This document shows, piece after piece, positions 43,574-52,753 of a stretch of DNA of 64,000 bases. Position 1 is the stretch's first letter, and each line of letters begins with the position of its first letter. Below the pieces are notes generated by a model. That model searched no databases. It was not told the DNA's origin and saw only the letters and a program-made list of their open reading frames with translations. The stretch comes from JAAYUJ01 sp963698165 (GTDB lineage: Bacteria; Desulfobacterota; Syntrophobacteria; Syntrophobacterales; Syntrophobacteraceae): positions 124,001 through 188,000 of the forward strand of contig CAVOPT010000008.1 in NCBI GenBank assembly GCA_963698165.1. The letters are read 5' to 3'. Both the position numbers and the translations under genes were made by a program.

Positions 43574-46411
43574 ATGTTCAGCCCCGAAAGCATCATCGGA
43601 CAGCAGATTGATCAGTTCCGGCTGGATCAATTCCTCGCCAAGGGCGCCATGTGTATCGTTTGCAAAGCTTTTGACACTGTGCTGGTCCGAACGGTCGCCC
43701 TGAAACTGATCTCCAAGGAGGAAGAAGCCGGACTGTCCCACGAGGACGCACTGAAGCGTGAGGAGGCGCGCAAGAGACTCATTCAGGAGGCGAAAGCGGC
43801 AGGAAGACTGTCGCATCCCAACATCGTTACCATTCATTCCTACGGGCAAACAAAGGAATTTGAATACATCTGCATGGAATACGTTTCAGGAAAAACCCTG
43901 ACCCAGATCCTCAACGAACGGAAGGTTCTCAGGGTGGATGAAGCCATCAGGGTTTTTCAGCAGGTGTTGATGGCCCTCGATGTGGCCAACAGGGCTCGCA
44001 TTGTTCACAGAGACATCAAACCCGGCAACATCATGGTGAACGATGACGGAATGGTGAAGGTCATGGATTTTGGCATCGCGAAGCTGCCCTCCTTCTCCAT
44101 GACCACGACGGGAACCGTCCTCGGCACTCCCTACTACATGTCTCCGGAGCAGATCACGGGGCAGGAAGTCGACATTCGGTCCGATATTTTCTCCCTGGGA
44201 GCGGTCCTCTATCAGACGCTCACGGGTGAGAGGCCTTTCGAGGCCAGCAATACCGCCACCCTGGCGTACAAAATCGTGCAGGTGGAGCCCATTCCGCCGG
44301 ATGTTGTCAATATCCACATTCCCCTTCCTCTCGGAAACATCGTTCGCAAGGCACTCGCCAAGAACCCGGCCGACCGTTTTCAAGATCCGTCGGAAATGCT
44401 CCGGGCGATTCGGGCGGCGAGGCTCGATGCGGCCCCGGACCAAGTTGCCGCGCCCTCCGCGGCGGAGATGGCGGGGGTTGATTCCGCCAACCGGGACGCT
44501 TCTTGCGCTGGCGAATTGCGTCTTCAAGAAGCGGCGTTCGAGCCCGTGTTTTCCGCACCCCTTGAGTCCGGCACTTCTTCTGAAGGCCTCGGTGGAGCAG
44601 AGGCGCCCGAGGGAGTGGGCGTGGCCCTGGGAGCCGTTCATGAAACAGTTGCGGCAGAGGGTGTCGAGGGCGCCTCCACGGAGCCGAAGGAAGCCGAGCT
44701 CTCGGAAGAACAGGCTTTGGAAGCCCGTGCCGTTGTCAGGAAGGATTACGACGATGGCACCATGTCCTCCATCCCGTTTTCCATGAGAGATGGACGTCAT
44801 CAAAGGTGGGCCTCCTTCTCCAGGTCTCTCGGGTTGCTTGTCATTCTGGTTCTTCTGGCAGGGATCGGCACATATGCAGGGCTCAAGGTTTTCGGGAAGC
44901 CCAAGACTCAGACTCAGCAAGTTACCCAAGGCGGGATTTCGGAATCTCAGCCCTCGCCGGCAGGTGGAACTTCCGGAACCATCGCCCAGGCAACCAAGGA
45001 ACAGGTCGACTCGATGGTCGAGGATGCCAAGGCCCGGATGGAGAGCGATCCCACCGCCGCCCAGTCTCTTCTGGAGAATGCCATTGCCCAGGATGCAAAG
45101 CATTTTGAGGCTCACAATCTTCTCGGAAAACTCCTCACCAGCAAGAAAGACTTTCAAGGGGCCATTCAAGTCTATCAGAATGCGATCCGTATCAAAGGCC
45201 AGTCGGCGGATGTCTACTTCAACCTTGGGTATGCCTACATGGCCAGTGGCGACTACGATTCGGCCATCAGCAGTTACGAGTCATGCTGGGCCCTCAAGCC
45301 TCCCTATCAGGATGAAGTTCTCACCAATCTGGCTATCAGTTATCTGAAAAAAAATCAGCCGGATAGAGCTCAATCCCTGTTCAAGCAGGCCCTCGACTTT
45401 AATCCCGACAACCCCATCGCCCGCAATTACCTTGCAACCGCGGGGGCCTTGCCGGTGGCACTCCAGCCCCAATTGCAGCCCCTGCAGCCAAAGCCCCAGG
45501 AACCGTCCATTTCGGGACCTGCCCAGGCGGCCTCGGGGCCTCAGGGTGAGATGGCGATCCCGCCCGCTGTCAAGGGTTCCGTGGATTCGCTGGTCAACCA
45601 GGCGAAGATGCAGTTCGACACCAATGCAGAGAATGCGCAAAAGCTTCTTGAAGAGGCCATCGCCCAGGATCCCAAGCATTTTGACGCCGTCTTTCAACTG
45701 GGCCGACTGCTCACCTTCAGAAAGGATTACAAGGGGGCCATCGAACAGTATCACAGGGCCCTTGCCATCAACAATCAGGCCCCGGACGTGTTTTTCAACC
45801 TTGGTTACGTCTTCATGAGCCTCAAGGATTACGATGCGGCCATCGTGAACTACGAGGCATGTCGGGCCCTCTCTCCGCCCTATCAGGATGAGGTTTTGAC
45901 GAACCTGGGCATCAGTTACCTCAAGAAGAACAACTTGCAGCAAGCCCAGTATCTTTTCACGCAGGCCACGGAAATGAATCCCAAAAACACCATCGCTCGC
46001 AATTACCTGAAGAACCTGGAGAGGAGTCAGAAGGGGATGGTGAGTCCGGTGTCGAGTGACGGCAGTCAGGGAAAGCGGGTTGCTGCCTCCCGTGAACAGG
46101 GGGAGGGGGATGTTTCCGATTCGTTACAGTTGGAAGGCAAGTACTCCCTGAAAGGGGTGAACTCCAGTGGAAACCCTTACGACGGCACGGCATCCATTGG
46201 AAGGAAGGGCGACTCTTTCACCATGACCTGGAATATCGCCAGCAAGGTCTTCAGCGGGGATGGAACCCTGTCGGGCGACAAGTTGACGGTCAACTGGAAA
46301 AATGATGAGGGACTCCGGGGAGTTGTGGTCTACACGGTGAAGGATGGGGGGGTTCTCCAGGGAGAGTGGGCCGATGGCCTCGGGTCGGAGACCTTGACTC
46401 GTGTCCGGTAA
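43574..46411 (+). CDS. Membrane Ser/Thr protein kinase with TPR repeats and extracytoplasmic C-terminal domain
   Basis: A 945-residue PknB-type kinase. The cytoplasmic kinase domain (about 15-285) has VALKLIS, the Asp in HRDIKPGN, DFG and SPEQ; the glycine-rich loop reads AKGAMCIVCKAFD, with Cys where the third Gly is expected. One membrane helix follows near residues 415-440 (SLGLLVILVLLAGIGTYAGL). Outside are two TPR blocks (about 475-620 and 670-820), internally similar, and a 95-residue beta-rich domain shared with the kinase at 54700. The ATG at 43574 is chosen by alignment with that paralogue. A LysM lipoprotein follows, pointing to cell-wall sensing. Confidence 0.87.
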   Translation: MFSPESIIGQQIDQFRLDQFLAKGAMCIVCKAFDTVLVRTVALKLISKEEEAGLSHEDALKREEARKRLIQEAKAAGRLSHPNIVTIHSYGQTKEFEYICMEYVSGKTLTQILNERKVLRVDEAIRVFQQVLMALDVANRARIVHRDIKPGNIMVNDDGMVKVMDFGIAKLPSFSMTTTGTVLGTPYYMSPEQITGQEVDIRSDIFSLGAVLYQTLTGERPFEASNTATLAYKIVQVEPIPPDVVNIHIPLPLGNIVRKALAKNPADRFQDPSEMLRAIRAARLDAAPDQVAAPSAAEMAGVDSANRDASCAGELRLQEAAFEPVFSAPLESGTSSEGLGGAEAPEGVGVALGAVHETVAAEGVEGASTEPKEAELSEEQALEARAVVRKDYDDGTMSSIPFSMRDGRHQRWASFSRSLGLLVILVLLAGIGTYAGLKVFGKPKTQTQQVTQGGISESQPSPAGGTSGTIAQATKEQVDSMVEDAKARMESDPTAAQSLLENAIAQDAKHFEAHNLLGKLLTSKKDFQGAIQVYQNAIRIKGQSADVYFNLGYAYMASGDYDSAISSYESCWALKPPYQDEVLTNLAISYLKKNQPDRAQSLFKQALDFNPDNPIARNYLATAGALPVALQPQLQPLQPKPQEPSISGPAQAASGPQGEMAIPPAVKGSVDSLVNQAKMQFDTNAENAQKLLEEAIAQDPKHFDAVFQLGRLLTFRKDYKGAIEQYHRALAINNQAPDVFFNLGYVFMSLKDYDAAIVNYEACRALSPPYQDEVLTNLGISYLKKNNLQQAQYLFTQATEMNPKNTIARNYLKNLERSQKGMVSPVSSDGSQGKRVAASREQGEGDVSDSLQLEGKYSLKGVNSSGNPYDGTASIGRKGDSFTMTWNIASKVFSGDGTLSGDKLTVNWKNDEGLRGVVVYTVKDGGVLQGEWADGLGSETLTRVR

Positions 46412-46518
46412 ACCATATTTGAGAAGAGATTCGACGGTGTCGCTCCCCGCACAGGCCCTTGATCGTATAGGCCCTTAATATGACTGCAGGCTTCTCTTGA
46501 AGCCGCGGAGGATTGAAG

Positions 46519-46977
46519 ATGGGAAAAAGACAGAAGACCTGGCAGTTGATCCCCGTGGCAGCCTTTCTCTTTGCCTCCATTGGGTGTGTGACAACATCCA
46601 ACGATGAGATCAGGGCCAAGGCAAACATGCCGCCCCCGGTGCTGGAACGGTCTGAGTTCCTCTATCACAGATCGATGCCCGGCGAGACCTTTGCCAGCAT
46701 AGCCAAATGGTATTCGGGCCAGGAGAGCAATTGGCGTGAAATCGGAAAGGCCAACCCCGGCATGAATCCATGGCGTCTGAAGAAGGATGACATTGTGAAG
46801 GTCCCCGTGGCCCTCGCAACCTTGCACGCGAATCAGCCAAAATATTCGACGGCGCCTCGCCCGAAGCCAAAGAAGACGAGCGCTGGGACCAAGGCTGTTG
46901 TGCAGGGTAACTCGGAGGAAGGCGGTCCATCGGCTGAAAGTGCCGTTCCTGAAGAGGCTGTTTTTGGGCCAAAGTAG
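46519..46977 (+). CDS. LysM-domain lipoprotein
   Basis: A 152-residue protein with a lipobox (FASIGC, Cys near residue 17) and one LysM-like domain at about residues 45-95 (YHRSMPGETFASIAKWYSG, then INPW-type NPGMNPWRLKKDDIVKVP). A Pro/Lys and Gly-rich tail follows. LysM binds the glycan of peptidoglycan. GGAGG seven bases before the ATG supports the start. It lies 107 bases after the kinase and may be its substrate or its wall-binding partner (inference). Confidence 0.78.
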   Translation: MGKRQKTWQLIPVAAFLFASIGCVTTSNDEIRAKANMPPPVLERSEFLYHRSMPGETFASIAKWYSGQESNWREIGKANPGMNPWRLKKDDIVKVPVALATLHANQPKYSTAPRPKPKKTSAGTKAVVQGNSEEGGPSAESAVPEEAVFGPK

Positions 46978-47058
46978 GGTCTCGGTCCTTCGGGTCCAAT
47001 CGATTCAACCAAGAAGATGCGCTCCACACTGTCCTTGGCTGCCTCCGGGCCTTCGCAG

Positions 47059-47296
47059 TGTGAAAGGTCGCTCTCCGCAGACAATTCAATCTGTTTTCTT
47101 TTCTTCGGAAGAGATTGAGTTACCTGTGATGTCGTAATAGGTACGCTTATAAACCTCTCCATTATTGTCGTAGTAGTCTTCTATCTTCGCGTAGTTCTTC
47201 TTTTTCCCCCAATCCCCAGTGAAATGGAACTCCGCCCTTATTTTTATTCCCTCGTCATTATAGATCTGTTCGGACTTGTGGAGTCCTTGAGTATCT
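47059..47296. repeat. 238-bp direct repeat, left copy
   Basis: Nearly identical to 53663-53900 (about ten differences by eye), same orientation, same length. It contains the last 70 codons of the gene at 53690-54238. Weaker similarity continues about 20 bases beyond its low-coordinate end. The pair brackets a 6.4-kb island. Confidence 0.85.
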
Positions 47297-47298
47297 AA
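47086..47298 (-). pseudogene. 3' fragment of the YwqK-like secreted protein gene
   Basis: Encodes TQGLHKSEQIYNDEG, then EFHFTGDWGKKKNYAKIEDY and KRTYYDITG to the same C-terminus as the intact gene at 53690. Upstream of about 47298 similarity stops and the frame runs into antisense of the hydrolase gene. It is a truncated duplicate with no start of its own. Confidence 0.8.
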
Positions 47299-47323
47299 TG
47301 TCAACGGGTATAGGTCCAGCCTA

Positions 47324-49789
47324 TCAGTAAACCAGATACTTTTCTCGCAGGCGGCGGAAATCCGCAAGCCCGACCTGCCACCTACGGCCGATTTCCCGGG
47401 GATCGGCGCCGTCCTTGATTGCACGAAGGACTTCACGCGATCCGATCATGCCGAGGGTCCTGTCGATCTCGAACTGCGCCGGGTAAAGGCGATACAGGGC
47501 AGCCGACAGCTCGACTCCGAGCAGCGGCGCATCCAGAGCAGCCCGATCGACCAGGCGCAACCGGACGCCGCCGCACGTCTGGTTCTTGAAGCGATCCGAT
47601 TTTGGAACGAAAGCGGACGGTTCCACGGCGACCCCGGCGATGGCTCGGCCTCTCAGATACCGGGCAAGCAGCTCCCCTGAAACCCAGGGGGCTCCGACGA
47701 TTTCGAAGGGCATCTCCGTGCCTCGACCGACACTCACGTTGGCCGATTCGACGAGTCCAACGCCCGGGTAAAGGATTGCCTGCGTGAGCGACCGGATGTT
47801 CGGGGACGGGTTGACCCAGGGAAGGCCGGTCTCGTCAAACCAGGCTTCCCGCCGATACCCATCCATTTTCAGCACATGGAGCCTGGCTCCTATCCCGTTT
47901 TCACGGTTGAAGAGCTGAGCCAGTTCCCCCGCAGTCATGCCGTAGCGCACGGGCATTGGGAAATACCCGGTGAAGGACCTCGAGGAAAGGTCCATCACGG
48001 GTCCCTGGACGGTCGACGCCGTAATCGGATTGGGGCGATCCAGAACATAAAAATCGAGGCCGGCCGAGGCAGCCGCCTCCATGGCGTAGGCCATGGTCGT
48101 GATGTAGGTGTAGAAGCGAGCCCCGACATCCTGGATGTCGTAGACGAGGCCGTCCAACCCTTGCAGCATCTCCGCGGTCGGTCGTTTGACGTCGCCGTAA
48201 AGGCTATAGACGGGCAGACCGGTGGACGGGTCTTTCCCGGATGCGACCTTTGCGTCGAGATTTCCGAACAGGCCGTGTTCCGGGCTGAAGAGGACCCGCA
48301 GCTTGACGCCGGGGGCGTTGAGCAGGAGCTGCACCGTCGAGCGGCCGGCTCCGTCGATCCCGGTCTGATTGGTGATCAGCCCGATGTTTCGGCCGACGAG
48401 GGGAGCAAAACCGGTTGACGCGAGGACCTCGATCCCGGACCGGACGTTCTGGGCCACATCACTTTGGCCATGCCCGACATCCGAAGTTTGGCTCCCGGCT
48501 TCGCGCGAAGGCAACACTTCCGCGGGGGGGCCCATGTTCAGCGCCGCTGCGACGACGGATGCAACCCCGGCCCGCAGCGCTTTCACCTGCCCTTTCCCAT
48601 CCGGGTGCAACCGGTTGGCGAGAATGATCAGGAAGGTCCGGGACCGCGGATCGATCCAGAGGGATGACCCCGTGTACCCGGTGTGGCCGAAGGATCCTGC
48701 GGGGAAATAGGCGGTGTGCTCCTTGCTGTACGGCGAGCGAATGTCCCATCCGAGACCGCGGAGGGTGGTGGTTCCGGGGAAGGCGAACGCCGCGGTCATG
48801 GCAGCGACAGATCCGGGGTCCAGAATGCGCTGGTTTCCGACCACACCTCCATCCAGCAGCATCTGCGCGAAAGCGGCCAAATCGTCGGCCGTCGAAAACA
48901 GGCCCGCATGCCCAGCAACGCCGCCCATGCGATGGGCGGTCGGATCCTGAACCTCACCCCAGCGCAGTCCACCCTTTTCCACATCGGACGGCGCGATGCG
49001 GGAGCGCTGTTCTATGGGTGGTCGAAAGGAAGTGGTGTGCATGCCGAGCGGTTTGGAAATCTCCCGCGCGCAGTATTCGTCGAGGGGCAGTCCCGAAACC
49101 CTTCGCACCATCTCACCCAGGACGATGAAATTGACGTCGCTGTAACGGAATTCCTTTCCTGGAGCAGTGAGCGGCCGATCGGAGGCGACGGCCGACAGGG
49201 CCCCGTCGTTGCCCGACCATTGAGCCCGCGGATTGACATCGACGCGCAGGCCGGAGCTGTGAGTCAAGAGCTGGCGGATGGTGATCAGACCCTTGTCGCT
49301 CGCGGAGAATTCAGGCCAGTAGGCGGCGACGGGGTCGTCCAGGCGCAGTCGCCCGCGTTCGGCAAGCTGCATGATGGCCGTCGTCGTGGCGACCACCTTG
49401 GTGAGGGACGCTATGTCGAACACCGTATCCAACAGCATCGGTTCCGGCCGGGGCTCGACGGATCGGTTTCCGAAAGCCTTGCGGTAGGCGATTCGACCGT
49501 GATGGCCGACCAGGATGACGACTCCCGGCATGTGGCCGGATCGGATCTCCTGTTCCGCCAAGGAGTCAATCCCCGCGAAAAGGCGAACATCGACATCCGG
49601 AACGGCCTGCGCGGATTTCTTCGGGAGCTCCTGCGGTCCTTGCGTTTTGGCGGTCGGCAGGGAGGCCGGCCCACACCCGATAAGACAAAGCAGGAGGAGC
49701 ACGGCTGCGAGGGAATTCCGCGGCAGAAGGACCGTCGCACCGGCGAGTTGCAAAGAACTGCGACCTGGGCGGTTAGCTCTCAGAGGCAT
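47324..49789 (-). CDS. Beta-lactamase-fold hydrolase fused to NamZ (DUF1343) exo-muramidase
   Basis: An 821-residue lipoprotein (lipobox LIGC, Cys39) with two enzymes in one chain. The first domain (about 65-440) is a class C beta-lactamase/esterase fold: SLTK near residue 128, YSDVN near 215 and HTGYTG near 365 form the serine active site. The second domain (about 465-821) is DUF1343, founded by NamZ, which cuts MurNAc from peptidoglycan ends: GLITNQTGID, FSPEHGLFG, DIQDVGARFYTYI and VLDRPNP. Role: cell-wall or muropeptide turnover outside the inner membrane. GAGG before the ATG at 49789 sets the start. Confidence 0.88.
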   Translation of the reverse strand: MPLRANRPGRSSLQLAGATVLLPRNSLAAVLLLLCLIGCGPASLPTAKTQGPQELPKKSAQAVPDVDVRLFAGIDSLAEQEIRSGHMPGVVILVGHHGRIAYRKAFGNRSVEPRPEPMLLDTVFDIASLTKVVATTTAIMQLAERGRLRLDDPVAAYWPEFSASDKGLITIRQLLTHSSGLRVDVNPRAQWSGNDGALSAVASDRPLTAPGKEFRYSDVNFIVLGEMVRRVSGLPLDEYCAREISKPLGMHTTSFRPPIEQRSRIAPSDVEKGGLRWGEVQDPTAHRMGGVAGHAGLFSTADDLAAFAQMLLDGGVVGNQRILDPGSVAAMTAAFAFPGTTTLRGLGWDIRSPYSKEHTAYFPAGSFGHTGYTGSSLWIDPRSRTFLIILANRLHPDGKGQVKALRAGVASVVAAALNMGPPAEVLPSREAGSQTSDVGHGQSDVAQNVRSGIEVLASTGFAPLVGRNIGLITNQTGIDGAGRSTVQLLLNAPGVKLRVLFSPEHGLFGNLDAKVASGKDPSTGLPVYSLYGDVKRPTAEMLQGLDGLVYDIQDVGARFYTYITTMAYAMEAAASAGLDFYVLDRPNPITASTVQGPVMDLSSRSFTGYFPMPVRYGMTAGELAQLFNRENGIGARLHVLKMDGYRREAWFDETGLPWVNPSPNIRSLTQAILYPGVGLVESANVSVGRGTEMPFEIVGAPWVSGELLARYLRGRAIAGVAVEPSAFVPKSDRFKNQTCGGVRLRLVDRAALDAPLLGVELSAALYRLYPAQFEIDRTLGMIGSREVLRAIKDGADPREIGRRWQVGLADFRRLREKYLVY

Positions 49790-49802
49790 CGCAAACCTCG
49801 AA

Positions 49803-49950
49803 ACACGGATAGACACGGATGGGTACGGAACAGCCCAGTGCCGCTGCCGGGGGTCCTTCCGTGATTCGTTGGATCTGCGCTCGCATATTTTAGCTCATCC
49901 GTGTCCATCTGTGTCCATCCGTGGATGTCCGTGTCCATCCGTGTCGCACA
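49803..49950. repeat. Short tandem and inverted copies of a gtccatccgt unit
   Basis: Upstream of the hydrolase, 49896-49949 holds four imperfect head-to-tail copies of tccgtgtccatc, and 49803-49820 holds the inverse complement (cacggatagacacgg). The two parts can pair. Such cacggat repeats are common between genes in environmental bacteria; function unknown. Confidence 0.5.
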
Positions 49951-49996
49951 TCAGCAGCTCCCACACAAACACAACCCACCCACGTATCAGCGCGCC

Positions 49997-51241
49997 TCAG
50001 TCGAGGAACTTTTTGGGGTAGACGTTGCGGGGGTTCCAGAACATCCAGCCCCACGAGCCGAAATCCTCCGCGGCTTTGACCTGAACCCTCATTTCTTCCT
50101 CATTGAAAGGCTTCCCTCCAAAGGCATAATCCCGAAATGCCTGCAGCCAGGGTCTGAAGCGCATGGGGGTCACGTTGGTGCGCTCCCTGGCGTGCTTCAA
50201 GCTCAGGTGGACCACCTCGTAGGGATGTTGGATCGGGTTGCGGTATTTGGGAATCCCGAACTGAAATCCGGAAGGGTAGAGCATCGGAGCAACCACGTCC
50301 ACGACCTCGAGGATCGGCGCGATCTTCTGCCCGATGTCCGTATCGTTGGTGTTCCACAGCACATAGCCGAAAATGTCGGCCGTGACCATCACGTTATAGG
50401 GGACGAGCGCCTTGCGGGCAGCCTCCAGGAAACCGGTGATCGCCCGGGTGCGGCTCTCCTCGTTCGCGGCTTGTGAAAACACGACCCCCCGGTTGTCGGG
50501 GAATCGCACGTAGTCGAACTGGATCTCGTCGAATCCGACCTCAGCGGCCGCTTTGGCGATGGCGATGTTGTAGTCCCAGACCTCCTTCCGGAAAGGATCC
50601 ACCCAGCGCAGCTTCTCGCGGTCCCGAAAAGCGCCCCCACGCTTGGTGCCGACGGCCAACTCCGGTTTCGCTGCAGCCAGCGGGTCGTCCTTGAAGACAA
50701 CAATCCGGGCGATGAGGTAAATGCCCTTCTCCCGGAGCGTCGACAGGAGGGCGGGCATGTCCTTGACCGTGATCACCTTCTGAGCGCCGATCTGCGTTGC
50801 CAGCGGGAGGTCGATCTTGAAGGGGATCAGCCCCCTGTCGCCCTTCACGTCGATCACCAGTGCGTTCATCCTGTTCGCCTGAAGGGATTCGATGGCGGCC
50901 TCCCGCAGTTTGGTGCTGCCGATGCCGTAGACCGAAAGATACAACGCGTTGGCCTGGAAAGGCGCCAGCGGGAGCTCCATGCCGGGTTGACTAAGGTCAG
51001 CGAGGAGAAAATCCTGCCGCGTGTAACCCGGGGCTCGCAGCCTGAGAACGTCTCCCGCCCCTTCGAGGCGGAAGCCGCCCTCTTTGTCGGTGCGCACGAC
51101 CTGTTCCCCCACGGTGACCGATGCCCCATGGATGGGCTGTTTCGTTAGCGCATCGATGACCTTCCCCTCATAAGCCTGTGCCGCGGTGACGAGAAACACG
51201 GTCGCCGCAAGAACCACTAATCGTGTGCCCGCTCTCATCAT
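49997..51241 (-). CDS. Putative glycoside hydrolase of the DUF4015 type
   Basis: A 414-residue exported protein. After a signal peptide (LVVLAATVFLVTAAQA) comes a carboxypeptidase-regulatory-like beta domain (EGKVIDALTKQPIHGASVTV), then a TIM-barrel-like region: RMNALVIDVKGDRG near 130, LIARIVVFKD, WVDPFRKEVWDYN, FDEIQFDYVRFPDN near 250 and WLQAFRDY. These are the motifs of putative glycosyl hydrolases called DUF4015; FDYVRFPD probably carries catalytic acids. Substrate unknown, plausibly an exopolysaccharide or wall glycan given its neighbours. GGGAG before the double ATG sets the start. Confidence 0.8.
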   Translation of the reverse strand: MMRAGTRLVVLAATVFLVTAAQAYEGKVIDALTKQPIHGASVTVGEQVVRTDKEGGFRLEGAGDVLRLRAPGYTRQDFLLADLSQPGMELPLAPFQANALYLSVYGIGSTKLREAAIESLQANRMNALVIDVKGDRGLIPFKIDLPLATQIGAQKVITVKDMPALLSTLREKGIYLIARIVVFKDDPLAAAKPELAVGTKRGGAFRDREKLRWVDPFRKEVWDYNIAIAKAAAEVGFDEIQFDYVRFPDNRGVVFSQAANEESRTRAITGFLEAARKALVPYNVMVTADIFGYVLWNTNDTDIGQKIAPILEVVDVVAPMLYPSGFQFGIPKYRNPIQHPYEVVHLSLKHARERTNVTPMRFRPWLQAFRDYAFGGKPFNEEEMRVQVKAAEDFGSWGWMFWNPRNVYPKKFLD

Positions 51242-51321
51242 GAAGAAATCTCCCGGTCGGTGAAAAGGCGAAAAGGTTAAAAAGCTCATGGCTGTAGGCA
51301 GATGGCTGAACGGCCTCGTCA

Positions 51322-52128
51322 TCAACGGGAATACCCCGCAGGCGCTTTTCCCGCGGTGCGGCCCGTGACGATGGCTTGAAGTCCTTTTGTCCCATCACCG
51401 TTTGCGATGAGATAGCGGGGCAGCGCCATCATCCGGTCGGACTTAGTCGCAAGGCGGCCATCGATGCTGAAGGCGGCCACATAGCCGGCCTGCTCGGCAT
51501 CCTTTTCCAGGGCTTCGTCGTAGATTCCGAAGGGCCAGGCCAGGATGTCCACTCTGCTCCCCGACTTCTCTTCCAGAACCGCCCTGGACTTTTTAAGCTG
51601 AGCCTCGACCAGCTTCTGGTAGTCGGCCGGCGGGAGTTTCTTCTTCTCTTTGTGGAAGTTGGGATGCCAGTACGAGTGGGACTGAATGTCGAAAAGGCCG
51701 GTTTGCTTCAGCTCCTTCAGTTGCTCCCACGTCATCGCGTAGGAGGCGTTCGAGATGGCCGACGGATAGATGAACAAGGTGACGGGGATGGAGTACTTGC
51801 GCACGATCGGGAGCATTACGGAGTAGACCGATTGGTGACCGTCGTCCACCGTGATGACGACCGATCTGGCCGGCGGAGGCGATCCCTGCCCGCGGAGAGC
51901 ATCGACGAGCGTCAGCAGTGGGATCACCGTGTACTGGTTCTCCACGAGCCATTTCAGCTGTGCTTCAAAAACCGGCGTGGTCACGGTCATGCTGTCGGCA
52001 ACCGTCGGGCCGAACCGATGGTAGACGAGCACCGGGACTCCAGCCATTTCCTCCGCCGAGGCTGCGTTCGAACCGACACACAGGCAGAGCAGAGCCAATC
52101 CGAAGAAAAACCGTATGATGCGTGCCAT
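51322..52128 (-). CDS. Exported polysaccharide deacetylase (NodB family)
   Basis: A 268-residue protein with a signal peptide (FFGLALLCLCVGSNAASA) and a NodB-type carbohydrate esterase 4 domain: VPVLVYHRFG, VITVDDGHQSVY with the metal/base aspartates near residue 95, and HSYWHPN near 153 as the metal histidines. It removes N- or O-acetyl groups from a glycan, probably peptidoglycan or an exopolysaccharide. It is 80 bases upstream of the DUF4015 gene on the same strand; the two likely work on one polymer. Confidence 0.85.
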   Translation of the reverse strand: MARIIRFFFGLALLCLCVGSNAASAEEMAGVPVLVYHRFGPTVADSMTVTTPVFEAQLKWLVENQYTVIPLLTLVDALRGQGSPPPARSVVITVDDGHQSVYSVMLPIVRKYSIPVTLFIYPSAISNASYAMTWEQLKELKQTGLFDIQSHSYWHPNFHKEKKKLPPADYQKLVEAQLKKSRAVLEEKSGSRVDILAWPFGIYDEALEKDAEQAGYVAAFSIDGRLATKSDRMMALPRYLIANGDGTKGLQAIVTGRTAGKAPAGYSR

Positions 52129-52222
52129 TTTGCTTCACCCATGAATTGGTTGTTCAAATGCGTTTCGGTCATGCGCTCTCCCCCTGCTTCAGGCCGCATG
52201 TCCCGGCAGACCGCACGGCGAC

Positions 52223-52597
52223 TCAGCCGGACGCCCGCCGCTTGAGGATCCCCATGGCCGTGTCGTAGACCTCATCGGGATCGAGAGGCTTCACCAGCAG
52301 ATGATCCGCGCCGGATTGGCCCGCCTGCAGGTTCTCATAATCCTGCCCCTGCGTGGTCAGCATAACGATGTGAACGTCTCGGAGCCCGAGCTGGTTTTTG
52401 GCCGCTTTGCATGCTTCGAGGACGTTCATCTTCGGCATCAGAACATCCAGAAAGACCAGCTCAGGGCGATGCTCCGGGATCGCCTCCAAAGCCTCCATCC
52501 CTTTGCCCGCGGTGATCAGCTCGACGCCCTCGTCTTCAAGTTCCTCCAGGGTCTGTTCCAGCATTTCCCTAATCTGAGCCTCATCGTCCGCGATCAA
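52223..52597 (-). CDS. Single-domain response regulator
   Basis: A 124-residue receiver domain without output domain. The acidic pair IADDEAQ is at the N-terminus, the phospho-accepting Asp in VFLDVLMPK near residue 51, the Thr in LTTQ and the Lys in VKPLDP. The annotated TTG at 52597 leaves out the expected AKIL strand start; an ATA or other rare codon about 12 bases upstream, directly behind GGAGGAG, could be the true start. It would serve as phospho-relay or signal adaptor; no kinase is adjacent in the island. Confidence 0.8.
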   Translation of the reverse strand: MIADDEAQIREMLEQTLEELEDEGVELITAGKGMEALEAIPEHRPELVFLDVLMPKMNVLEACKAAKNQLGLRDVHIVMLTTQGQDYENLQAGQSGADHLLVKPLDPDEVYDTAMGILKRRASG

Positions 52598-52753
52598 GAT
52601 CTTTGCTATTTCTCCTCCTCCCGCTGTCCCTCGAGTCAGCTTTCTGTCTCGGCCGGTGCACTTGAACGGAGGGCATTATAACGGAAAGGCCCCGTGAGCG
52701 CCAAATCTGAATCGGATGTTCACGATTCGTCGTGAATCTCCGGGTCGTGAACG

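Noticed and set aside
43886..45169. Open frame of 427 codons on the minus strand
   Set aside because: Antisense to the first Ser/Thr kinase, whose motifs are unmistakable.
48683..49864. Open frame of 393 codons on the plus strand
   Set aside because: Opposite to the beta-lactamase-NamZ fusion, which keeps all active-site motifs; the plus frame has none.
49896..49949. CRISPR-like tandem repeats
   Set aside because: Units are about 12 bases and directly adjacent without spacers, so this is a short tandem repeat, not a CRISPR array.
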